In this document: in pieces, positions 44,664 through 54,650 of the stretch
Numbering within the stretch: position 1 is the first letter of the stretch
Layout: every line of letters starts with the position of its first letter
Assembly (NCBI RefSeq): GCF_000695625.1
Contig: NZ_JMQI01000015.1
Span: 1-64,000 of the forward strand
Reading direction: 5' to 3'
Length of the DNA: 64,000 nt
Source: Amycolatopsis rifamycinica
GTDB taxonomy: Bacteria > Actinomycetota > Actinomycetes > Mycobacteriales > Pseudonocardiaceae
Position numbers and translations under genes: made by a program
The notes under the pieces: model-generated
Database searches by the model: none
Told to the model about the DNA's origin: nothing
The model's input: only the letters and a program-made list of their open reading frames with translations

Positions 44664-47600
44664 GCGCGGGCTTCCGGGGCCCAGTCGCGGAGGTGCATGG
44701 CGACGATGCCCATGCTCGTCGACACGCAGATGTCACCTTTCGGAAGCACCACGACGTCGGTCGGGGTCACGTTGAGCTGCACGTTGGCGACCGTCTGTTC
44801 CCCGGCCTGGCACCAGACACGGAGAGTCCCGTCGCCTCCGCCGACGACGAGGACGGAATGACCATGCATCTCAGTGGCCGCGAGACAGCTCACCCACTTG
44901 TCCATTCGCGGCACCTTAGTGCTGACCTCCCGAGCGTCCGTGGGGTTCCAGGCCCGGATGACGCCATCGTGGTCGCCTGTGAAAACGAGAGCCTGATCAC
45001 CTCGGACGCCGAGCACCGCGGCGTGCACGGAGCCTTCATGCCCGGCGAGGGGCGGCCCGAGCGGTTCGAGGGTTTCCAGGTTCCACAATCGCGCTGTCGA
45101 GTCCAAGCTTGCGGTCAGCAAAATCGGGACGCCCGCGAGGTCGGCCGCGACCACCGAATTGATCCGCCCGGTATGACCGGTCAGCTCGGCCAGGAGCGAA
45201 TGCGACTCCAGGTCCCATACCTGCAGATCGGCGCCGGCCGCGGTAGCTACGACCGCCCGGCCACCACGTCTCGCCGTGGCGAGGATCCTCGACTCGTCAA
45301 AGACCACGCTCGGAGGCTGGTGCCGCGACCACTTGACCCTTTCCCGGCGCTCCGCCAGATCCCAGATCTTGGCCGTCCCGTCGACCATGCCGGCGGTGAC
45401 CGCGACCGGACCGCCAGAGTCGATGAACCCCACTCCACCGACGTAGCGGCGATGTCCGCTGAGCACCGGATCGACCACCGCACCGGAGTGGACATCCCGG
45501 ATCCGCAAGGTGCCGTCATCCCCGACCGAGAACAAGACCGTCCGGCCGTCCACCGCGCCGACCGTCAAAGCGAATGTGTCGTTGTCCGCCCCGTGCAGCG
45601 CATCGCCTATTTGGCGGAAACTGCCCAGCGACCAGAGCCGGACTTGCTCCCAGCCGCACGATACGGCGACGGTGTCCGTGTCGAGCGAAGCGGCGTCGAC
45701 CGCTTTCAGCCGGAAACTGTCACCGGAAAGCGGGGGTCCCAGCTGACGATATTCGTTCAGGTCCCAGACGCGGACCTCGGTGTCCGAGCTTCCGGTGACG
45801 GCGATCGGCTTGCCCGCCCGCTCGGCGAACGCCGCGTAGGCGATCCGATCCGTGTGCCCGATCATCTCCTGACCGACCTTCTGCCCGGCGCCAAGGTCCC
45901 AAAGCATCAGACTGTTGTCTTTCCCGGCGAACAAGGCGATCGCCTTGGCCTCGATGGAGCCGACGGCGATCACTCCCCACCGCTCCAAGGTCGGCTGCAC
46001 GGTCGAGATCTCCCTGCGCTCGAAGAGGTCCCACATCGTCGCATGGCCTTCGGTGGTCGCCGCGATCACGGCGGCGCGGCCGTCCACCTCCGTGAAGGCA
46101 AGCAGGTCGACGTTCGCGTTGTGTCCCGACAGGGGCTCGCACCGCAGTGCGCCGTTCCGGGGATCCCACAGCCGGACCATGCCGTCCTCGCTCCCCGTGG
46201 CAAGCACCGGCTCCCCACCCACCCGGGCCAGGCGGATCGCCCGCACGGGACCCGTGTGCCCGGCGAGCGGTGGCCCGACTGCCCGCCTCGTCCGGAGGTC
46301 CCAGATCCGGACGACGGCATCTTCGTCACCGGTGACGGCCACCGGCATGCCAGCACTCTCCCCCAGCGCCACAGCGCTCACGGTGGCCCGGTGCCCCGAC
46401 AGCGGAGGCCCGTCCTGCCGGCCGCCGGCGTCGAGGTTCCAAACCACGGCGGCGGTGTCCTCACCGCCGGTCAAGGCGAGGTTGCGTCCGTTCACCCGGC
46501 CGAGGGTCACGCTGGCCACCTCGCCGGTGTGACCGATGAGCGGTTGATCCGCGGTGAGGTCCCAGATGCGAACAGTCCGGTCGGCTCCGCCCGTGATGGC
46601 AATGGGCCGACGATCGACGGCGCCGAGCACGACGGCGTCGATCACGCCGTCGTGGCCTGCGAGCGGCTGTCCGAGTTGCTGCCGCGAAGCAAGGTTCCAC
46701 ACCCGACACGAATCGTAGACACAGCTGATGGCGATCGGGATGTTGTCCAGAACACCCGCAGTCAGTGACCTGATCGCCATGTACGGATGCGCGATTAGCG
46801 GCTCCCCGACCTGCTGCCGAGTTTCCAGGTCCCACAGGCCAATCGTTCCGTCAGCACTGCCAGTCACCACGGCCGTGCGGCCCTCCAGCGTGGTCAAGGC
46901 GACGGCGGTGACAGGCTGCCGGTGACCGATCAGCGGCTCACCGAGCTGACGCTGGGTCTCGACGTCCCAGACCCGCACGCGACGGTCGCTGCCGGCGGTG
47001 AGCGCGATCCGCTTCCCGTCGAGGTCGGTCCAGGTGACGGCGTTGACCGGCCTGCAGTGCTCCATGAACGGCTCGCCGATCTGCCAGCCAGTGTCCAGGT
47101 CCCACACCCGGGCCGTTCCGTCCTTGCTGGCGCTGACGGCGATGGTCCGCTCCCCGCCGGCGCCGAAGACCACGGAAGTGATCTCGTTCGTGTGCCCGCG
47201 GAGCGGCTCGCCGAGTGGCCGTCCCGACGAGATGTCCCAGATGCGGAGCCGGCCGTCGTCTCCACCGGTCAGCGCGACCGAATACTCACCGAGCTCGCCG
47301 ACCGCCAGCGCCGTGACCGACCTGCTGCCGTGCGGCAGCGGCTCCCCGAGAGGCCGCTGGGTGATGAGATCCCACATCCGGGCAGTGCCGTCGTCCGCGC
47401 CCGTCAGCACGACCGGCCGCCCGTCGAGCTCTCCGGCGGCCAGTGCGCGGATGTCGCGCTCGTGGCCGACCAGCTGACGGTGCACCCCGGTCGGCGACCA
47501 CCATGCCCAGCGCGTCCGCCACGGCATCGGCAGCGCGAGCCGGTCGATGCCTTCGGCCAGTTGGATAGCGCCACAACGGCGCGCCGAGAGCTGGAGGTAG

Positions 47601-49873
47601 GCGGCGCGTTCGCCCACTGACAGGGTGTCGCCCAGCTGGTGGGCCGCCTGCTCGTAGGAATTCCTGGCTTGCTGCGCCGGCGGAGAGACGACCTGGGGGA
47701 ACGCCCTCAGCAGGGCCAGTTGCTCCGCGACCAGCAGGAAACTGGGGTCGTGCACGAGTTCGTCGAGCCGGCCGGCCGCCGCGGCGGCGTGGGTCGCCAG
47801 GTGGGCGCGCAAGTACTGGTGCGCGGAGAACCAGTCCGGCCGGCCGTCGGCGTTCAGGGAAACGGTGGCGAGCAGAGCGCTGACGATACGATCTTGGGCG
47901 ACCGCCACTCCCGCCCGGTAGACCGCGCGAAGGTGTTCGGCCAGCGCCTGGTGGTAGAGCCGGTACACCGAGCGCCCCTGGTCGGTCACCTCCGCGACGT
48001 ACGCGGCGGCCTTGTCCAGGAGCCAATCGATGTCGTCGTCGCCGAAGGACCGCCGCCACAGCGTTTCCGCGATGGCGATCCAGAGCAGCCCTCGCGGGAG
48101 CCCCTGTCCTTCGGCAAAGGCCAGTGGTGTGAGCAACGCACGGACCCGGCTTTCGTCCGGACCAAACCTCGACAGGTAGTCCTCGAACGCCTCGCCGATC
48201 TCACTGGGCAGGTCGTCTTCCCAGTTCGGCCGGCTGACGTCGATGACGTCGTTGCCCGAGCGGAGACCGCGTGCCGTCATGCGAGCCACCAGAAAGACGC
48301 CCGCCGCCCGGCCGGCCACCGCGTCGCCCACCTTCCGTGCCAGCTCGATGCGCCCACGGTAGGGCGTCGTCAACTCTGGTTCGTTTTCCGCCAGAAGCAG
48401 CTTCGTCACGTACTCGGCGATGTCGTCCTCGCCCAGATAACCTTCGTGGTCCAGGTTCAGCACCTGGAACGAAGCACCCAGGCTGCTCACGAGTTCCGCG
48501 CGCGTACCGACGAGCAATCGCACGCCCGGTATCTCCGACATCGGCCGCAGCAGCTCGCGAGCGATCCTCCGCGGCTCACCCTTCCCACCCGCGTCCGCGG
48601 CCGTGCCGGAGCCAGCTTCGTCCAGCGCGTCGACCACGATCACCAGCGGACCGCCCTCCCGCGCGCGGAGGCTGATCTCGCGCAGCAACTGCCCGGGACC
48701 ATCCACCTCCGCGCCGATCGCGGAGGCGATCTGCTGGACGATCTCCGGGAGGAGCTTGTGCCGCGAATGCACCGCCGCCTGGACGATGCCCGGCGGCACC
48801 CGTGTGCCAGCGGGATTTGTCTCGTGCAGCAGGCTTCGCCGGTACGCGGGATCGGACATGGCGACGATGCGCCCGACCACCGCGGACTTCCCGCACCCGG
48901 GACTGCCGGTGACGACCCGCCCCTTGCCATCGGGGCTGTCAGCCACGAGCCAGGCCACGAGCTCCTCGAGGATCCGTCGCCGACCATGGAAGTACAGACC
49001 CGGTTCGGAGTCGAACTCCACGCCGCGCGCCCGGGGGCCGAAGTGGTCGTGGAGGTCCCGCTTGGCGAGCAGCCGCTGCAGCTCCAGATCGGTGTCCTCG
49101 GCGGGAAGGTTGTGACGGAAACCCGCATTGTCGAGAAAGGGCGCGAGGCCGGTGACCATCCCGGCCGCGAGTTCGGCCCGTTGCCGCAAGCCTAGCTTCC
49201 GGAACCGTTGGTTGACCGAGTCGACGACGTCGATTAGATCCAGGAAACGCTGCCGCTGCCCGGTCCGCTCGCGAACCTCGTGCAGAGCGGGAAGCAATGA
49301 CTCCATGAAAGTGCCATCGCCAGCCTCGTCCTTGGCGCGCGCGGACGACAGCAACCAGACCCCGCCCGAACCGTCATTGTTGAGCTGCCGGGAAATCGTC
49401 CGGAGAACCAGCTGGGCACCGTCGGCCGCGCCGGTTCCGCCATAACAGGTGTCGAGGACGACGAGGAGATTCCGCAGTCCGGTCCGGGTCAGGATCCGGA
49501 CCAGGTCCTCGGTGGCCAGGGCGGTCGCCGCCGGATCATCGTCGGTGCTGTCCCAGCACAGGAGGTAATGGCGGTCGCGCTCGGCAACCAACCCGTGGCC
49601 GGCGAAGTAGAACACGACCACGTCGTCGGCGCCCAGCGCGGCGTCCTTCGACCACCCGCTCAACGACGAACGCACGTGCTCCGCGGTCCAGTAGTTCCCC
49701 ATCCCCTGGAGAGCGCGTTCGTACCCGAATGTCGCCAGAAGGCCGGCCAAGCATTCGGCGTCGCTCGACGACCTCGTCAACTGCTCGTCCGGAGGTAGTT
49801 CCTTGTGCCGGTCCACGGCCATACTGACGAAGTAGCGCCTTCCCCGTCCCGGTTCGGCAGCGCCACCAGCCAT
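44660..49873 (-). CDS. caspase-like protease / STAND NTPase / WD40 protein
   Basis: A 1737-aa protein from ATG 49873 (GGAGGGTGTCC before it). Residues 10-245 are a C14 caspase domain with the dyad His93 in VVVFYFAGHG and Cys143 in LLVVLDTCYGG. Residues 290-640 are a NACHT/STAND ATPase: Walker A TGSPGCGKS (322-330), Walker B PLVIVVDALDEAGSG (409-423). A helical stretch (640-800) precedes about 20 WD40 blades (800-1725), each ending in variants of VRVWDL; this is enough for about three propellers. Such chains sense a trigger through the propellers, oligomerise with ATP and activate the protease. Likely cellular role: defence or programmed death (inference). Confidence 0.92.
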   Translation of the reverse strand: MAGGAAEPGRGRRYFVSMAVDRHKELPPDEQLTRSSSDAECLAGLLATFGYERALQGMGNYWTAEHVRSSLSGWSKDAALGADDVVVFYFAGHGLVAERDRHYLLCWDSTDDDPAATALATEDLVRILTRTGLRNLLVVLDTCYGGTGAADGAQLVLRTISRQLNNDGSGGVWLLSSARAKDEAGDGTFMESLLPALHEVRERTGQRQRFLDLIDVVDSVNQRFRKLGLRQRAELAAGMVTGLAPFLDNAGFRHNLPAEDTDLELQRLLAKRDLHDHFGPRARGVEFDSEPGLYFHGRRRILEELVAWLVADSPDGKGRVVTGSPGCGKSAVVGRIVAMSDPAYRRSLLHETNPAGTRVPPGIVQAAVHSRHKLLPEIVQQIASAIGAEVDGPGQLLREISLRAREGGPLVIVVDALDEAGSGTAADAGGKGEPRRIARELLRPMSEIPGVRLLVGTRAELVSSLGASFQVLNLDHEGYLGEDDIAEYVTKLLLAENEPELTTPYRGRIELARKVGDAVAGRAAGVFLVARMTARGLRSGNDVIDVSRPNWEDDLPSEIGEAFEDYLSRFGPDESRVRALLTPLAFAEGQGLPRGLLWIAIAETLWRRSFGDDDIDWLLDKAAAYVAEVTDQGRSVYRLYHQALAEHLRAVYRAGVAVAQDRIVSALLATVSLNADGRPDWFSAHQYLRAHLATHAAAAAGRLDELVHDPSFLLVAEQLALLRAFPQVVSPPAQQARNSYEQAAHQLGDTLSVGERAAYLQLSARRCGAIQLAEGIDRLALPMPWRTRWAWWSPTGVHRQLVGHERDIRALAAGELDGRPVVLTGADDGTARMWDLITQRPLGEPLPHGSRSVTALAVGELGEYSVALTGGDDGRLRIWDISSGRPLGEPLRGHTNEITSVVFGAGGERTIAVSASKDGTARVWDLDTGWQIGEPFMEHCRPVNAVTWTDLDGKRIALTAGSDRRVRVWDVETQRQLGEPLIGHRQPVTAVALTTLEGRTAVVTGSADGTIGLWDLETRQQVGEPLIAHPYMAIRSLTAGVLDNIPIAISCVYDSCRVWNLASRQQLGQPLAGHDGVIDAVVLGAVDRRPIAITGGADRTVRIWDLTADQPLIGHTGEVASVTLGRVNGRNLALTGGEDTAAVVWNLDAGGRQDGPPLSGHRATVSAVALGESAGMPVAVTGDEDAVVRIWDLRTRRAVGPPLAGHTGPVRAIRLARVGGEPVLATGSEDGMVRLWDPRNGALRCEPLSGHNANVDLLAFTEVDGRAAVIAATTEGHATMWDLFERREISTVQPTLERWGVIAVGSIEAKAIALFAGKDNSLMLWDLGAGQKVGQEMIGHTDRIAYAAFAERAGKPIAVTGSSDTEVRVWDLNEYRQLGPPLSGDSFRLKAVDAASLDTDTVAVSCGWEQVRLWSLGSFRQIGDALHGADNDTFALTVGAVDGRTVLFSVGDDGTLRIRDVHSGAVVDPVLSGHRRYVGGVGFIDSGGPVAVTAGMVDGTAKIWDLAERRERVKWSRHQPPSVVFDESRILATARRGGRAVVATAAGADLQVWDLESHSLLAELTGHTGRINSVVAADLAGVPILLTASLDSTARLWNLETLEPLGPPLAGHEGSVHAAVLGVRGDQALVFTGDHDGVIRAWNPTDAREVSTKVPRMDKWVSCLAATEMHGHSVLVVGGGDGTLRVWCQAGEQTVANVQLNVTPTDVVVLPKGDICVSTSMGIVAMHLRDWAPEARA

Positions 49874-50499
49874 GGACACCCTCCGTTCGCCGACCACTCG
49901 AAGGGACCAGTCAACACGACGAGGGCTCGGTTTCAAAGGGAAACCTCTCCAGGTCGCTCGACCAGATCAAGATCGTCGGAACAGCGATGCGTACTGTAAT
50001 GTCAATATGACGCCAAATAGTCCGTTATACACTCGGTAACAGTAGGTGCCCGACACTCGCCACCGGGTCATGGCTACCCGGAATCGGCTGTGCATTGTCG
50101 GATCAGCCGGACATTTCCGCGCGCCTGGCTGTTTGAAAACCTGAGGAAAGCATCGCTGCCACCCGTTCGCCTGCCGTCTGACCGGTCGTGAATCCCACGA
50201 CACGCACAACCGACGGCGGTCCGTCGCCGTGGCGCCGGAAATCCAGCCGACATCTACTACGTCATGCTCGAGCGGGTTGTGAAGGATGCCGCCGAACGTG
50301 TTCACCCTGACGACGTAGGGGGATGTCGCGGCTTTCGAAGCGATCGGACCGTTGTTGTCCCGGGGGCCGAACAGGTTCAACAGCAACTCGTCTTCCAGGG
50401 TCACCCGCCGAGGTCCATTGCGACCGTGGCCGACCCCTTTGCACGGCAGGCGTTCGGTGTTGTGGACCATGCCGCTCGCGGCGGTCATCAATGCTTCGG

Positions 50500-50784
50500 C
50501 GCTAAGCGGCTTGAAATCCGAAACCGAGCCGACGAACGTCGTCTTCCTCCCCCGAACCCGCCGGCCACCACAGCCATTCGCACGCGATCCGGCAGAGGGC
50601 GATTCCTTCGGTGAGGTGCGCCAAGCCGCACGCGACCGCGGCCGGCTGATCGGCGCGGTCTCACGGCAGCGTGCTGGACGAGGCGATGAGCAGGCCGTCG
50701 GAGAACACCACGACGCCGTGCGTGACGCCGAGGACGCGCTCCACGACGCAGTTGAGCAGCCAGTTGACCTTCCCACACCCGAAG
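50500..50784 (-). pseudogene. decayed Roadblock/LC7 gene
   Basis: On the minus strand the frame ending at 50661 reads NWLLNCVVERVLGVTHGVVVFSDGLLIASSSTLP then TGA. The same frame continues after the stop with DQPAAVACGLAHLTEGIALC, and a shifted frame gives TTFVGSVSD. Together these match the Roadblock/LC7 fold of conservon proteins (usual pattern: NWLL..LV.R..GV.HAVV.S.DGL.. with DQ.AA..SGL..L..G). A stop and at least one frameshift break it. No partner histidine kinase, DUF742 protein or GTPase is present. The rest of 49874-50500 holds nothing I can identify. Confidence 0.6.
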
Positions 50785-50786
50785 CG

Positions 50787-51398
50787 CTACGCGGATCCCT
50801 GGTGCCTCGCGACGAGCGGCCGGAAGATGTCGTCGACGATCGACTTGATCCGCTGCGGGGACACCGGCCGCATCGCCATGAGCAGGTCGTGGCGCAGGAG
50901 CTGGAACGGCAGTTCGAGCACGTCCTGCGGGATCCGGGCGAGGTCGAGCTCGCCCCGCTCGTGCGCCCGGTGGAACACCGCATCGGATAGCCGGGGGCCG
51001 TCGCCGAGCACGCTGAGCGCGACGTCCGCCGGGGTGAGTCCGGCGGTGTCGTGGAGTCCTGCGAACGTCGCGCCGACGAGTGTCGCGAATTCCTTCCGCC
51101 GCACGTTGATGGCCTGTAGCAGGGCGAGGAGATCGTCGCGCAGGGTGCCGGTGTCCGGGATCTCGACCGGATGGAGTTCGCGGTAGTGGCGGATCGCGGC
51201 GAGCATGAGGTCGCTCTTGTCCGCCCACCGCCGGTAGAGCACCGCGACGCCGGTCTTCGCGCGGTCCGCCACGGACTCCATCGTCAGCTTGGCGAAGCCG
51301 GTCTCGGTCAGCTCGTCCCACGCCGCAGCCAGGAGGGCTTTCTCCAGTTCGGTGCCTCGACGGCGGCGTTTGACCGCACTCTGTTCGACGGAGCTCAT
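50787..51398 (-). CDS. TetR family transcriptional regulator
   Basis: A 203-aa TetR protein. HTH: GTELEKALLAAAWDELTETGFAKLTMESVADRAKTGVAVLYRRWADKSDLMLAAIRHYRE. ATG 51398 (MSSVEQSAVKRRRRG) has GGGGA before it; ATG 51410 is an alternative without a ribosome site. The C-terminal domain (TLRDDLLALLQAINVRRKEFATLVGATFAGLH) is of the TetR_C_16 type. It diverges from the FAD monooxygenase/MFS operon (85 bp apart) and very probably represses it. It stops 2-3 bp from the Roadblock remnant. Confidence 0.88.
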   Translation of the reverse strand: MSSVEQSAVKRRRRGTELEKALLAAAWDELTETGFAKLTMESVADRAKTGVAVLYRRWADKSDLMLAAIRHYRELHPVEIPDTGTLRDDLLALLQAINVRRKEFATLVGATFAGLHDTAGLTPADVALSVLGDGPRLSDAVFHRAHERGELDLARIPQDVLELPFQLLRHDLLMAMRPVSPQRIKSIVDDIFRPLVARHQGSA

Positions 51399-51483
51399 GG
51401 TCCCCACCATAAGAGATGTTTGCCTTCCTTGACAGACCTCCGTACGGTGGCATTAAGGAATGAATCCAACTCTTAAGGACTTC

Positions 51484-53103
51484 ATGATGTTCGATGTCGT
51501 CATCGTCGGCGGCGGCCCCGTCGGGCTCTTCCTGGCCTGCGAGCTCAAACTCGCCGGGATCGACCCCGTGGTGCTGGAGCGGTTGCCGTCGGCCAACCAG
51601 GCCGACAAAGCGCACGGCCTCACCGGCCAGGTGGTCCGCCTGCTGGACCACCGCGGTCTGTTCGAGCGGTGCGGCGGCACCGGCTCGCCGACGCCCGCCC
51701 CCGCCTTCTACTTCGGGGCGATGCCGTTGCCGTTGGCCGTCCTCGGGCCGGACAATCCGATGTACTTCCTGCAGATCAACCAGCGCGACCTCGAGCGCGT
51801 CTTCGGCGAGCGAGCCGCCGAACTCGGCGTCGACGTGCGCCGGGAACACGAAGTCAGTTCCCTCGCGCAGACCGAGGATCACGTCGAGCTCGTCACCGTG
51901 GCTCCCGGCGGCAGGCGGGACGAACTCCGCGCCCGCTTCGTCGTCGGCTGCGACGGCGGACACAGCCTGGTGCGCAAGCAGGCCGGCATCGCGTTCCCGG
52001 GCATCGTCAACGAACACGTCGTGTCCCGGACCGCCCTCATCGCCCCGACCCGGCAGTTCAGCCGTGCCTCGGGCGGGCAGTCCCGGCACACGCTGGGCGG
52101 GCGGGTGCTGATCGATGGGTTCGGCGAAATCGACGGCAGCTTCCACCGCACGGAACGCGGAGTCGTCTCGATCGGGCTCTTCGACCCCGAACACCCCCTC
52201 GTCAACACGATCGAATGGGAGGACCACCCCGAAGGCGACTTCCCCGGCCCGGGCACCCCCATGACGCTGGCCGAGCTGGAGGCCAGCGTCGAGCGCGTCC
52301 TCGGCGCCCGGGTTTCCCTGGCCCCGCCACCGGACGGCTCGCCGACCCTGCTGCGCCGCCTCTGCGGTCGCAACACCCGCCTGGCGCAGCGTTATCGCGA
52401 TCGCCGGGTGTTCCTCGCCGGCGATGCCGCCCACGTGCACGCGGCCTCGGGCGGACCCGGCCTCAACCTCGGACTGCAGGACGCCGCGAACCTCGCGTGG
52501 AAGCTCGCGGCCGAGCTGCACGACTGGGCGCCCGGCCCGCTGCTCGACAGCTACGAACCCGAAAGCCGGGCCCTCGGCGAGCGGGTCTTCCTGCAGTCAC
52601 AGGCCCAGACCGCGCTCATGGCGCCGGGCAGCGCCGTGACCGCCCTGCGGGAGCTGTTCGCCGCGATGCTGGCGAACCGGGAGAACGTGCGGCTGATCGC
52701 CGCTCTGCTGGCCGGCGCCGATGTCCGGTACGACATGGGGGAACCGGATCCGGTCGCACCGACCGGGTGGTTCGCGCCGAACCTCGATCTGGTCACCGAA
52801 AGCGGGCGCCCCCACCGTCTCGCCGAGCTTTGCCGGGACGCCCGCCCCCTGCTTCTGGATCTCTCCGGCGACGCCGGACTCGCCGCGGCGGTGGCGCCCT
52901 GGTCCGATCGAGTCGCCCGGGTGGCCGCCCGGGCCGCAACCCCGCCGGCGCCCGCGCTCCTCATCCGCCCCGACGGCTACGTCGCCTGGGCCGGAGCCGA
53001 TACCGACGGTCTCCGAGCGGCGCTCGGCCGGTGGTTCGGCCCACCGCGGCCGATGGCCGAAGCCGGCGAGCGACACCGGCAGCAGGGGACGACGCGAGGA
53101 TGA
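51484..53103 (+). CDS. FAD-dependent monooxygenase (aromatic hydroxylase, Rox/TetX-like family)
   Basis: A 539-aa flavoprotein monooxygenase. FDVVIVGGGPVGLFLACELKLAGIDPVVLER binds ADP; GDAAHVHAASGGPGLNLGLQDAANLAWKLAAELHDWAPGPLLDSYEPES is the second FAD motif; FVVGCDGGHSLVRKQAG is the DG motif. The C-terminus has the thioredoxin-like domain. ATG 51484 sits after AAGGA. TTGACA at 51429-51434 is a -35 candidate. With TetR beside it and an MFS exporter after it, it may be an antibiotic-modifying enzyme (like rifampicin monooxygenases) or a biosynthetic hydroxylase; it is not near the PKS cluster. Confidence 0.88.
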   Translation: MMFDVVIVGGGPVGLFLACELKLAGIDPVVLERLPSANQADKAHGLTGQVVRLLDHRGLFERCGGTGSPTPAPAFYFGAMPLPLAVLGPDNPMYFLQINQRDLERVFGERAAELGVDVRREHEVSSLAQTEDHVELVTVAPGGRRDELRARFVVGCDGGHSLVRKQAGIAFPGIVNEHVVSRTALIAPTRQFSRASGGQSRHTLGGRVLIDGFGEIDGSFHRTERGVVSIGLFDPEHPLVNTIEWEDHPEGDFPGPGTPMTLAELEASVERVLGARVSLAPPPDGSPTLLRRLCGRNTRLAQRYRDRRVFLAGDAAHVHAASGGPGLNLGLQDAANLAWKLAAELHDWAPGPLLDSYEPESRALGERVFLQSQAQTALMAPGSAVTALRELFAAMLANRENVRLIAALLAGADVRYDMGEPDPVAPTGWFAPNLDLVTESGRPHRLAELCRDARPLLLDLSGDAGLAAAVAPWSDRVARVAARAATPPAPALLIRPDGYVAWAGADTDGLRAALGRWFGPPRPMAEAGERHRQQGTTRG

Positions 53104-53195
53104 CCGACGACGTAGGTCACTCACGCCGACCCGGTTCGAGTCCCCCGATCCCCGGCCGTGCCGATGTCGCCGCGCGTCCGTCACAAGGAGTTCTC

Positions 53196-54650
53196 ATGCG
53201 ACGGAGCAGCACCGGCGCCGGGCCGCACACGAGCTGGAACGCGCGGCTCGTCGGCCTGATCGTCGTCCTGGCCCTGGTGAACTTCGTGGTCGATTCGGCC
53301 ATCACCGCGCCCCTGCTCGTCCTCCCGGAAATGCTCGACCACTTCGACACCGACCAACCGGCCTGGCTCAACGCCACCGCGATGCTGGCGGGAGTGATGT
53401 GGGCGCCCCTGCTCGGGAAAGCAGCCGACATCCACGGCACGCGCAAGGTGCTGGTGCTGACGTTGCTCCTCGGCGGCGCGGGTTCCCTGATCTGCGCCGT
53501 GGCTCCCCACATCGCGCTCTTCGTGGCCGGGCGCATGCTGCAGGGAGCGTCCCTCGCTGCCGTGTTCCTCGCCGTCGCCATCGTCCGCGATGCCTGCGCA
53601 CCCCGCATCGCGATGATCGCCGTCGGCATCGTGACCTCCAGCTCCGCCGTGCTCAACATCGCGTCTCGCTTCCTCATCGAGCGGCTGGCCACCGCATTCG
53701 GTTTCCACGTCCTGTTCTTCGTCTCGGCGTTCGTCGCGGCCGCGATGGCGATCACCGTGCGCACCACCATCGCCGAATCCCGGACCAGGACGCCGGGCAA
53801 GCTCGACCTCGGCGGCGCGGTCCTCCTCGGCGGAGGTCTCGCCGGGGTGCTCGGCTACATCAGCCTCGGCTCGAGCCTCGGCTGGCTCGCCGCCCCACCG
53901 CTGGCCCTCCTCGCCGTCGGCGTCGTGGCCTTGGTCTGGTGGTTCGTGGGGGCGAGCCGGAAGCCCGAGCCCCTGATCGACGTCAGGAACATCGGCGGGC
54001 CGCTGAAGCTCACGCTCCTGGTCATCTTCCTCGGCGCCGGCGCCTACCAGAGCATGCTGCAGCTCATCCCCCTCGTCGGTGCCGTCCCGGCGGAGCGGGG
54101 ACTCGGGTACGGCCTGGCCGGCCAGGGATCGGTGGCGCTGCTGCTCGCGGTGCCGGCCATCGGGCTCGTCGTCGGCGGTCCGGTGGCCGGCTGGCTCGCC
54201 GCGCGCATCGGACCGGCCGCCACGTTGGCCGGCGGAGTCGTGCTCGGGTTCGTGGTGTCCCTCGGGATGCTCCTCGGGGTCGCCCAGCTTCCGGTCGCGC
54301 TGTGCTCGGCGTTCCTGCTGGGTGTCACCGCGGGAGCGATCGCGACCTCCGGCTTCAACACAGCAGCCGCCTTGGCGCCCACCGAACGGCAGGGCGTCGT
54401 GTCCAGCCTGGTCGTCGTCGGGGTTTCGATCGGCTCGGTGGCACTGGACTTCGTGGGCTCGGCGGTCCTCAGTTCGACCGTCGTGGTCGTGGACGGCGAG
54501 ACGATGAACTCGGCGACGGGCGTGTTCAGCTACATCGCCATCGCTTCCGCCGCGTTCGCGATCGCCGCGGTCGTAGCCGGCGGGCTCGTGCGACGCACAC
54601 GTGCGAACCGCACGCCGTCGGCACCCGGTCTGGAGCGGAATCCCGCGTGA
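53196..54650 (+). CDS. MFS transporter
   Basis: A 484-aa major facilitator. ATG 53196 has AAGGAG five bases before it; ATG 53100, overlapping the monooxygenase stop, is an alternative that would add 32 polar residues. Helices include LVGLIVVLALVNFVVDSAITAPLLVLP, motif A-like GKAADIHGTRKVLVLTLLL, and many later segments, roughly 14 in total. It is a drug exporter-like protein. It forms the TetR-monooxygenase-exporter set, most likely for detoxification. Confidence 0.85.
   Translation: MRRSSTGAGPHTSWNARLVGLIVVLALVNFVVDSAITAPLLVLPEMLDHFDTDQPAWLNATAMLAGVMWAPLLGKAADIHGTRKVLVLTLLLGGAGSLICAVAPHIALFVAGRMLQGASLAAVFLAVAIVRDACAPRIAMIAVGIVTSSSAVLNIASRFLIERLATAFGFHVLFFVSAFVAAAMAITVRTTIAESRTRTPGKLDLGGAVLLGGGLAGVLGYISLGSSLGWLAAPPLALLAVGVVALVWWFVGASRKPEPLIDVRNIGGPLKLTLLVIFLGAGAYQSMLQLIPLVGAVPAERGLGYGLAGQGSVALLLAVPAIGLVVGGPVAGWLAARIGPAATLAGGVVLGFVVSLGMLLGVAQLPVALCSAFLLGVTAGAIATSGFNTAAALAPTERQGVVSSLVVVGVSIGSVALDFVGSAVLSSTVVVVDGETMNSATGVFSYIAIASAAFAIAAVVAGGLVRRTRANRTPSAPGLERNPA

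Noticed and set aside
44660..47500. Tandem DNA repeat or CRISPR-like array in the WD40 region
   Set aside because: The periodicity is at protein level only; the units differ strongly in DNA and there are no constant repeats with unique spacers.
53100..53195. Start of the MFS gene at ATG 53100
   Set aside because: It overlaps the monooxygenase stop, but the added 32 residues are polar and the ATG at 53196 has a perfect AAGGAG site.
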